This document shows, piece by piece, positions 55,963 through 64,000 of a DNA stretch of 64,000 nucleotides. The position numbers and the translations under genes are program-made. Location of the stretch: contig NW_026262668.1 of assembly GCF_021869535.1 (NCBI RefSeq), positions 137,317,635 through 137,381,634 on the forward strand, in the 5' to 3' direction. The stretch's first letter is position 1, and each line of letters opens with the position of its first letter. Source of the DNA: Mytilus californianus (taxonomy: Eukaryota > Mollusca > Bivalvia > Mytilida > Mytilidae). The notes below the pieces were generated by a model. The model was given only the letters and a program-made list of their open reading frames with translations. It was not told the DNA's origin and did not search any database.

Positions 55963-56706
55963 TATCATTGTTATATACATATACATATTCACATTCACGA
56001 CTACAATTTGTCGATACCTGTGTTTTGGCATTGCACAAGGTTATGCTTTTCTCTAACTGTTAATGACGTCTTTACACTAAATACATTGGATGTTGGGTTT
56101 GTGCTGATTGATACTTCAGTCTTAAATACATGATTATTTTATTTGTTGTTATTAGCTTTGAACTAGCTGTCAGTAACTGTGAGTACTCTCAGATCTGTTA
56201 TTAGTGTCTTTTTTTGTCGTAGGGATGTATAAATACCCTGCCACGTCCGGTCTGTGTTTTTTGTTACTTGTTTTTCTACTTTGTATCGATCTGATGAGTT
56301 AAGCCCTTTTCAATTGATTTTTTTATAGTTTTTTCATATGTTGTACTATTACACCACTGTGCCAGGTTTAGGGGAATGTTGGGTGCACACTAACATGTTT
56401 CACCCCGCCACATTCTGTATGTGCCTGTCGCAAGTCAGAAGCCTGTAATTCAGTGGTTGTTGATTGTTGCTGTATATCATATTTGTATTTCGTTCATTAT
56501 TTTTACATAAATCAGGCCGTTAGTTTTCTTGTTTGAATTGTTTTACATTTGTATTTTCGGGGTCTTTTATAGCTGCCAATGCGATATGAGTTTTGATCAT
56601 TGTTGAAGGCCATACGGTGACCTTTAGTTGTTAACTTCTATGTCATTTGGCCTCTGGTGGAGAGTTGTCTCATTGGCAATTATACCGCATCTTCTTATTT
56701 ATATAT
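55963..56706 (+). repeat. 3' tail of the Penelope-like copy at 55.1 kb
   Basis: TTTTGGCATTGCACAAGGTT, CATTGGATGTTGGGTTTGTG, CTGCCACGTCCGGTCTGTGT, TTTGTATCGATCTGATGAG, AACATGTTTCACCCCGCCAC, GTTGTTGATTGTTGCTGTAT, TTTTATAGCTGCCAATGCG and GGTGGAGAGTTGTCTCATTG, ending TCTTCTTATTTATATATT. Confidence 0.9.
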
Positions 56707-58520
56707 TAACACTTCTAAATTAGAAGTTATAATGATCAAGCACCCAAGGTAAATAGCTAAATATTCATGAGCGTCACTTTACCACAGAACACACACAGTT
56801 TGCCCTAGAAAATGTTTTTTTTTACATTTTCAAATACTTTAGAAGTAAAACCAGACCAGATCTTTTTTAAAACTCTCTTTTTTCCAAACATGATTAACTT
56901 CATCTCGAATTTAGATTACCATCAGAACGTAATATAAAAAACATTTATGTGAAAGGAAAGTTATACATGTAAGTGATTTATTGGTCCGTTGGGCTGGATG
57001 TATTTTTTTTTAATTATATTTTGTATATAAATATATATTTCTCCTGTATAATACATGATATTAAATACTTATTCCAAATGACCGACATGGGTGGTCAACC
57101 GTCAAACTATTTCACAATAGTGTGTTTGATATAGTTTTGAAAATTGCGGCCGTTTCAATTGCAATTTAGAAAAAATGTGGGCGGGTAGAAAAATCGGAAA
57201 GATATAAGCTGAGGACTAACTGAATAATGGGATTTAAAATGCTAGTACTCTTTCCTGTAATAAACTGTTTCGAAAAGATTTCAAACACTATATGTCTTCA
57301 TTCGAATAGTACAATTGAACGCATCTTATCTGAACACAAGCTAATGTTATATAAAACTAGAGAAACTCATAGGAGGCTAAATCGCTCACCTGGCAAAGGT
57401 TTGACAATTATTTCTGTTGTTTTTAACGTATTTGTAGAACTTTTTTTGCTGATCAATTTTTGTTTATCTTTAGAGAATAAGCCAATTGTCGGTTACGGCT
57501 ACGGTGACTTAATAATATTGGAGATATTTTTGCTGTTAAAAATGTCTTTATATATATAATTAAAAACGTTTTGCCAAAATCTTCATGGGTAAATATCGCC
57601 ACTGGAGGGGAATATAATTGTCTTGTAAGGAGTCGATTGTCGATTTTGACAATTTTTATCATGTTGATCCTGTATAACTTAATATATTTGCTTGAAACAG
57701 TTTCTCTCTATCTATATTCAATCTCCGAAAGATATAAGTTATTAAAGTGAAGTGTTGTTTCTTATATATTAGTTTTGTACTTTTGAAACTTGTACCTTCA
57801 GTAATGTCGTTGGAGTATTTAAAGGATGTCCAACGGAAAATACATTATCCCCTAATAAACAGTTTGATTTATGGGATTTCAACACAAAACAATATTGATT
57901 GGAGACTTGTCTGTAGAGACAACAGAATATTTGTTATGGAGGTCAAATAGTAGTTAAGCAACATTTGTATCTCTGAAGATAGATGTAGTATAGGTGTTTA
58001 TAGTCACATTAAGTTTTGTAATCGATTTGTATCAATGACCTCACATACAGTCTAACTCATTTGGAAACGGAATCTATCCCTTTTTGCACATTGTCTGGCA
58101 TAATTCTATACTGAATCAATAGGTTTTTATTATGTGTATATTTTTATGTGTTTGGCTCACGGCACTTCGTATCTTTGGGTTAAACACTTGTTAGGAAAGT
58201 GTTTTTATAACCTTTTAGTTCACTTTGCAATTATAACGTGGCCTGCAGGATTATATATGAATTAATATCTTGCACATGTGCAATTACGAGGTTTAAATGC
58301 AGTTACCAGTGTATTTTATTTTGTTCAATATTTATCACGTTATGATTAAGTTGAATAAGTATATAAGATATAACACGAGAATGTATGTGAGAGATCCTTA
58401 TACCCTTTTTACAGTATATTCCCAAAATTTTGATAGATTTTCTTTATCAGTATATTATATCAGATAAAAAATAATTTTATTATAAGCCATTATAATGTTG
58501 TTAGATTATCTGGTTATCTA
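56707..58520. other. No supported gene
   Basis: A 110-codon plus frame (57227-57559) ends in a hydrophobic run. Part of it (CATAGGAGGCTAAATCGCTC) resembles the border of family H, so I do not call it. Near 57595 a family J trace is seen. Confidence 0.4.
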
Positions 58521-58658
58521 AATTATATCACTGTACTGGTAATTATATCACTGTTCTGGTAATTATATCTCTGTACTGGTAATTATATCACTGTACTGGT
58601 AATTAGTATGAATCATTCAATGTACTGGTACTTAGTATGAATCATTCATTGAACTGGT
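58521..58658. repeat. Two adjoining micro-arrays: 20 bp x4, then 29 bp x2
   Basis: AATTATATCACTGTACTGGT occurs four times (58521-58600) with two variant bases. It is followed by two units of 29 bases starting AATTAGTATGAATCATTCA (58601 and 58630). The same 19-base word recurs alone at 60938, next to the LINE. Confidence 0.9.
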
Positions 58659-60962
58659 AATTCAGTGTATATAAAGTGCGAATCTAGTTAGTTCATTTTC
58701 ACTGTTGTATGCGCGTATGTCTATTGTAGAATAAAGGATGATGGGAAAAACTGCGTTTGTTTACTTTTCGAAAATACAAAATAATAGATTTGAATGTATG
58801 TTTTAACAGAATTTCAATAGAATATAACTTCATAATAACAGGATTAAAGTCCAAAAAAGTGTAATTTAAGCATCAGAATCCATAATATTAATTACTGAAT
58901 GCAATTCATTTTAACTATAATAGATGCGATGAATTATCAGTGTAAGTGCAATCATTTCTGATGTGGAATTTTTATAGTTTAGTTTGTAACCCTGATTTGT
59001 AACCCGGATTTGTTTTCTCTCAATCGATTCATGACTTTTGAACAGCGGTATACTACTGTTGCCTTTATGTATAACTACGTTCATATCATGCATATTCAAA
59101 TATTGTTGGTGAGTTTGTTATTAGCTTGTTATGGATCCGAAAATTTACTGGAGCAGAACATCCATGAATATAACGTATTTCTACGATGAAAAGTTTAAGA
59201 ACTCGCTTAAAAAAAGCTTTGAAAATTTGTCACGCCGTGTCATACATATTTCTACCATATTGATATCTACAACGAATGGTAGTAAAGAAAGTAAACAAAC
59301 GACAAAGAGAATGAATCGTACTGTGCCAAAATTCTAAGGTCAGTTTTTCAAGTTAATCACTTCAAATAAAATTGAAACAATGGGTTTTATCATTCGTGTT
59401 ATGTATTTTTAACAACAACAAAGCACAAAATACAAGGTCGCATTCAGTGTAAGAGCCAATCAACTATGCTCGTTTTGTAGTTTAATCAAGTTTGAGTTAC
59501 ACATAATGATTGTTTCGCGATGTTTACAAGTAATTCACAGACCTGTCTATTTAAAATAGTCACATGGTGTTCATGTAATATAAATGATATGCAATGCTGC
59601 TGTTTTCATAAATATTGAATACTTAACTGAACAGTACATCAATTAGTCTTTGGTGAAAATATAAGAACGGTCTGTCTACCAATATCGCTTGGCGATGTTG
59701 CGATTAACGTCCGGAATCAACTGTACGGTGGTTATACCCCGTGGTATAGAACCATTTAAACATGTAACAATAAACTGTTTTCAATATTTCTTTGTATTCT
59801 TACAATTGCGCATTTGCTTATTTGTAACACCGACTTATAAGAAATTCAAATATATTTAAGGTGACTCGACTGTTGCTCGAACTTTCTTTACTGTATACAC
59901 AATGGCATGATAAATATCAATTATCCAGTCATCCAAGCGTCAATTGTTTGTACAAGATGAAAACGTTTCCACTCATTCAATCGTGAAATGAAGATCGTTT
60001 TGGGTTTGCTCAATCTTAATAACAATGCTTAGGCAACATTTACACAATCAAAGCAAGCGACCCAACCACACCTTTAAACTACAAGCATTAGGAAAATAGC
60101 TATTATGACGTTTTAATTTATTATTATGCGATGTAGATTTAGACTGCTTTTTTCGGTGACGTGGATTGGCTTAACTGTCCAAGATATATGTATTTAATGA
60201 TGGCGTGTCATAGGAAAGAATAAATCTTATCCTACATATATATCTGGATCTGGACAAATTATAAGAGGAAATAAAATTGACTATATTAGCAATAAATACC
60301 ATTTTTAAGGAATGTATTGATATATTACCTCAGACTTTCACTCACTAAGTATCCATATATAATCAATCCTTCTGACTTCATAAATTTTGTTAGAAAGTCG
60401 GCTGAATCAAGACTTTATATAACGAAAATTAATTAATTTCCTTCTGTGAAAATGCATCGCATGTACAATAGAAATGAATCGCCCTACAGTGAAAATAAAA
60501 GTCTAGTATCATTATTCGACAGTAAACATGAATCGCATAATTAAAACCGCATAGTGGAATTTGATTCAATATCAACAAGCTGAATAAAAAAACCTGTTTT
60601 AAGTTAAACAATATTAACAATTATGTTAAAAGGCACATTTTTTCTGCAAATGAAACTTAACTGCTACTTTTAAATCTCTTGCACGCTTTGTTCGTGACTA
60701 TTCTTAATATTTATCTATTTGTTTATCAATTTTGCACCTGGATGGCTGTAGGCGCGATGAAAACCCGTCCGCATCTCATACCTATATCATGAATTTATAC
60801 AGTACACAATATATATTATTTCTTATTTTTTTTCAAAAATCACGAATTTGTCGTCTGTTTATATATCATTCTACATCAGAAATTCGTCACGGATACAGTA
60901 AAATGACGTTTCAGGATTCGCACAATACATACACTGTAATTAGTATGAATCATTCATAGAGT
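58659..60962. other. No supported gene
   Basis: A TATA-like GTGTATATAAAGTGCG at 58664 directly follows the array but leads to no frame. Frames at 58911-59099, 59131-59337, 60429-60620 and 60732-60959 show no domain. Confidence 0.4.
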
Positions 60963-61000
60963 ATGTAGATATATGGTATAATTGCCAATGAGACAACTAT
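60963..61000 (-). repeat. Terminal stub of Penelope-like family 1 tail
   Basis: GTAGATATATGGTATAATTG then CCAATGAGACAACTATT. It abuts the truncated 5' edge of the LINE that begins at about 61008. Confidence 0.6.
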
Positions 61001-61007
61001 TTATGAA

Positions 61008-62081
61008 GAACAAAGGACACAGATGTAGTTATAAATTGTATTGTAGCATTTTGAATAATAGACTTGTATCTTGGTTAGAAACTAAAAATGTTATACATGA
61101 TGAGCAAAATGGTTTTCGTTATGGTAGACGTACTATTGATCATTTGAGTACGCTTAAATCCATTATTGAAACTAGAAAATTACGAAAACTATCTACGTTT
61201 GCAGTGTTTGTGAATTTTAAAAAGGCATATGACACGGTTAATAGAAATTTATTGTTTAATGATCTTCATAATCTTGATATAAGTAAACATTTTTTGTGTG
61301 TCATTAAAGCTATTTATTCTCAAGTTGAATGTGCTATTAAAATAAATAAGAATGTGACTGAATGGTTTAGTGTAAATTCAGGCCTAAAACAAGGCTGTGT
61401 TTTGTCTCCAATATTGTTCAATATTTTTATAAACAGCTTAGTTTCAGATATTAAAGCATTAGATACTGGCATTGAAATTGATGGTGAAAAAGTTGGTATT
61501 TTATAATATGCAGATGACATTGTACATATTGCGGAGAATGAAAACGATTTGCAATTACTCTTAGGTGTTTAAAATACATGGTGTAAAAATAAGTTATTAA
61601 ATATTAATCATGAGATAACTAAAACTGTACATTTTAGAAATCCGTCTGTACAACAGACAAAAACATTATTATTATTTGAAGTTTAATGATAAGCAAATAT
61701 GTATTGTACAGAGCTATCAATATCTGGGTTTACTTTTAACTGAATTTTTAAATTATGATGTAATGGCTAAAGCTGTAGCCAAGTCTGCTAACAGGGCATT
61801 AAGTTGGAATATTGTAAAGAGTAAAGCACATGGAGGTTTCCAGTACATTACATTTACTAAACTATTTGATACCCTAGTCTGGCCAGTTATAAGTTATGGT
61901 GCAGCCATTTGGGGCACCAGAGATTTTTCGTGTATTAATGCTGTTCAGAACAGAGCTATCAGGTCTTTTATGGGTGTGGGTAAATATATCCCGAACGATG
62001 CAATCAATGGGGATATGAGGCTGGAAACCTCTTAAAGTTAAGCAGTGGACTTGTGTTTTTCGACACTGGGCTAGATGTATA
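61008..62081 (+). pseudogene. LINE reverse transcriptase, N-terminal and catalytic part
   Basis: The frame to 61506 encodes LNNRLVSWLE, NGFRYGRRTIDHLSTL, motif A in FAVFVNFKKAYDTVN (the expected D of the LDFKKAYD form is N at one position, the AYD Asp is kept) and motif B in GLKQGCVLSPILFNIF. A TAA stop at 61504-61506 lies immediately before YADD (61507-61518), the catalytic motif C. A second stop (near 61570) and a frameshift near 61676 follow. The next frame (61676-62035) carries SYQYLGLLLTEF, the WPVISYGAAIWGTRDFSC segment and FMGVGKYIPN, then another frameshift before PLKVKQWTCVFRHWARC. The product continues beyond the first insert. Confidence 0.9.
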
Positions 62082-62326
62082 AAATTGAGAATGGAAATGG
62101 GGAATATGTCAAAGAGACAACAACCCAACCAAAGATAACAGCCGAAGGCCACCAATGGGTCTTCAACGCAGCGAGAAAATCCCGCACCCGGAGGTGGTCT
62201 TCAGCTGGCCCCTCAATAAAATTGTGTACTGGTTCAGTGAAAATGGAAGTCACACGAAACTCCAAAATATATAAAGGAACTAAAATTAAAAAAACAAACA
62301 AGACTAACAAAGGCCAGATGCTCCTG
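62082..62326 (-). mobile_element. Insert 1 in the LINE: Penelope-like family 2 tail, reversed
   Basis: It begins AAATTGAGAATGGAAATGGG, contains GGAGGTGGTCTTCAGCTGGC and ends GGCCAGATGCTCCTG, i.e. the complement of the last 245 bases of family 2. ATA stands on both sides (62079-62081, 62327-62329). Removing the insert and one ATA joins WARC to MCTDRLNYR in frame, supporting a 3-base target duplication. Confidence 0.85.
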
Positions 62327-62374
62327 ATAATGTGCACAGATAGATTGAATTATAGAATATTTAAATGGTGTAGT

Positions 62375-63058
62375 TAATATTGATTCACTTATAGGGTCTT
62401 TGCATCGGCACTAAACACATTTATTTAAAAACCAGTTGTTGGCATGACACGGGTTATGTTCTTCTCATATATGTTATGATGGTATGATACTAAACCCCTA
62501 ACGGGAAGGATTGTGCCTGATATTCATATGATGAAGACATAATCTTTCAATCAGTTTAATTGAAGTCTGGAGCTGGCATGTCAGTTAACTGCTAGTAGTC
62601 TGTTGTTATTTATGTATTATTGTCATTTTGTTTATTTTCTTTGGTTACATCTTCTGACATCAGACTCGGACTTCTCTTGAACTGAATTTTAATGTGCGTA
62701 TTGTTATGCGTTTACTTTTCTACATTGGCTGGAGGTATAGGGGGAGGGTTGAGATCTCATAAACATGTTTAACCCCGCCGCATTTTTGCGCCTGTCCCAA
62801 GTCAGGAGCCTCTAGCCTTTGTCAGTCTTGTATTATTTTTAATTTTAGTTTCTTGTGTACAATTTGGAGTTTAGTATGGCGTTCATTATCACTGAACTAG
62901 TATATATATTTGTTTAGGGACCAGCTGAAGGACGCCTCCGGGTGCGGGAATTTCTCGCTGCATTGAAGACCTGTTGGTGACCTTCTGCTGTTGTCTGTTC
63001 TATGGTCGGGTTGTTGTCTCTTTGACACATTCCCCATTTCCATTCTCAATTTTATTAC
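62375..63058 (+). mobile_element. Insert 2 in the LINE: Penelope-like family 2 tail, sense
   Basis: Starts TAATATTGATTCACTTATAG, covering the last codons of the Penelope-like RT (DSLIGSLHR), and ends CCATTTCCATTCTCAATTTT. It matches 36056-36692 (reverse) along its length. AGT occurs at both edges (62372-62374 and 63059-63061). Excising it rejoins FKWCS to NAFNKRLNWCF in frame. Only about 45 bases of LINE separate it from insert 1. Confidence 0.88.
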
Positions 63059-63646
63059 AGTAATGCTTTTAATAAGAGACTAAATTGGTGTTTTAGGATT
63101 ATGGCTAAGTTTAAAGAATGTAATTTAGATTTGTATGTTAATTTAAATAATGCGTTGTATAAACAAGAGATAACACAGATAGAAGAAGTTTTATTTGATA
63201 ATTATATAGAAAACTGTCTAAATAGAATATTGACACAAAATGTTGGTAAAAAAATACGGACTTATAAATTATTTTAAGACAATTATGGAAGTGAATTATA
63301 TTTATCTAAAAATTTATCGTATAGATATAGAAGTGCATTTGCAAAATTTAGATGCGGAGTAGCTCCGTTGAGAATCGAAACAGGGCGGTATGAAAATAAA
63401 AATGTAGACGAAAGAGTGTGTTTTATGTGTAATGATAAAATAGAAGATAACAAACATGTCATATTATCATGCCCGTTATATGCAGATTTGCGTTTTTGTC
63501 TATATAGTGAAGCTATAAAGTATAATGTAGATTTTTATGATTTGTCTGATGATGATAAATGTGTGTATTTATTTCAAAATATTAATTGTTATGACATGGT
63601 TGCCAAAACCTGCTTTAATATTTTAAGTAGAAGAAATACCTTTTAA
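63059..63646 (+). pseudogene. LINE RT protein, C-terminal part with CCHC knuckle
   Basis: Continuation of the LINE protein: NAFNKRLNWCFRIMAKFKEC, LYKQEITQIEEVLFDNYIEN, a stop at 63275-63277, then LSYRYRSAFAKFRCGVAPLR and a zinc-knuckle-like CFMCNDKIEDNKHVILSC (C-X2-C-X8-H-X4-C), a feature of the C-termini of several LINE lineages, probably for RNA or DNA binding. It ends RRNTF and a stop at 63644-63646. The knuckle is intact; the protein is not. Confidence 0.85.
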
Positions 63647-63880
63647 TATGAAAATATGAAATATTCTTAAAATGAAATTATTTTAACAGTCGTTTGTAAT
63701 AAAATAGTTTTATATAAAATTTATTTTACAGTCTCTCATAATTCTTAACAAAATGGTACTTGTATTTTATATTTGTAAATTGTCTGTTTTATATTGTGTA
63801 TATACTCTGTATGTACTGTAAATTTGTGTATTGCATGTAGTGAGACTATAATAAAAAATTATTGAATTGAATTGTGAACA

Positions 63881-64000
63881 AATACTAACAATGACCACTG
63901 TCCTTTCCTCGATCTTGATATCTATATCATTAACGGGAAGCTTAATACAAAAATTTATGATAAAAGAGATGATTTTTCATTTCCTATCGTTAATTATCCA
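63881..64000 (+). pseudogene. Penelope-like RT fragment, cut by the window end
   Basis: One open frame gives NDHCPFLDLDIYIINGKLNT and KIYDKRDDFSFPIVNYP, the segment downstream of the catalytic core in this family. No stop or frameshift is seen in these 120 bases, so this copy may be younger than the others. The upstream RT core is missing: LINE sequence lies directly before it. Confidence 0.85.

Larger units (their letters stand above)
61008..63874 (+). mobile_element. 5'-truncated LINE, split by two Penelope-like tails
   Basis: The element starts in the RT domain (SYKLYCSILNNRL) and ends in a 3' UTR with ATAATAAAAAATTATTGAAT and an ATTGAATTGAATTG tail (63861-63874), a tail form I recognise from LINEs of this kind. 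Two inserts (62082-62326 and 62375-63058) interrupt it. The base immediately after its 3' end resumes Penelope-like RT codons, so the LINE either landed in a Penelope-like gene or lies against a truncated one. Confidence 0.85.

Noticed and set aside
58662-58700. TATA-box promoter
   Set aside because: Only a TATATAAA word; no frame, initiator or transcript evidence downstream.

Overview
The window looks like intergenic DNA from the nuclear genome of a bivalve, most probably a mussel (Mytilus or a close relative). It is AT-rich and has no operons, ribosome-binding sites or long host reading frames. It is packed with interspersed repeats that I recognise from mussel genomic sequence. The species is an inference from recalled repeat families, not from a search. 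I found no intact host gene, rRNA or functional tRNA. Most open frames of 60-150 codons are chance or repeat-derived; three weak exon candidates are listed at low confidence.

Almost all protein-coding signal is dead retrotransposon. (1) Penelope-like reverse transcriptase (RT) genes: 7030-8285, 18595-19790, 36693-37189 (minus), 45486-46172, 55143-55962 and 63881-64000 (cut by the window end). Several keep their 3' tails, and many solo tails are scattered on both strands. (2) Two 5'-truncated LINEs: 14900-16431 (minus) and 61008-63874 (plus). The second is split by two oppositely oriented Penelope-like tails and itself abuts a Penelope-like RT. DNA-transposon material includes a Tc1-like deletion derivative (53383-54250), a pair of 465-bp inverted-repeat elements (8870-9334 and 10238-10702) and two small foldback elements near 13.2 and 14.3 kb.

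Tandem arrays are frequent: 51 bp (5188-5665), 27 bp (22885-23640), about 37 bp (34998-35370), 71 bp in 15 exactly phased copies (47594-48658), 31 bp (50457-50673), 29 bp (52951-53037) and 20 bp (58521-58600). There are also three long hairpin-forming palindromes at 27806-27920, 40790-40866 and 42322-42477.

The most interesting signal is a hammerhead-ribozyme-like core on the minus strand at 34253-34292, with a second, diverged copy at 39465-39504 that keeps the pairing through wobble pairs. All conserved catalytic-core bases are present in both; stem I is not evident. Layout: 0-9 kb, satellite and a broken Penelope-like element; 9-15 kb, inverted-repeat elements; 15-21 kb, LINE and Penelope-like copy; 21-35 kb, arrays, relics, palindrome and ribozyme-like motif; 35-45 kb, minus-strand Penelope-like copy, second ribozyme-like motif and palindromes; 45-53 kb, Penelope-like copy, 71-bp array and tRNA-like SINE head; 53-64 kb, Tc1 relic, Penelope-like copy and the nested LINE.
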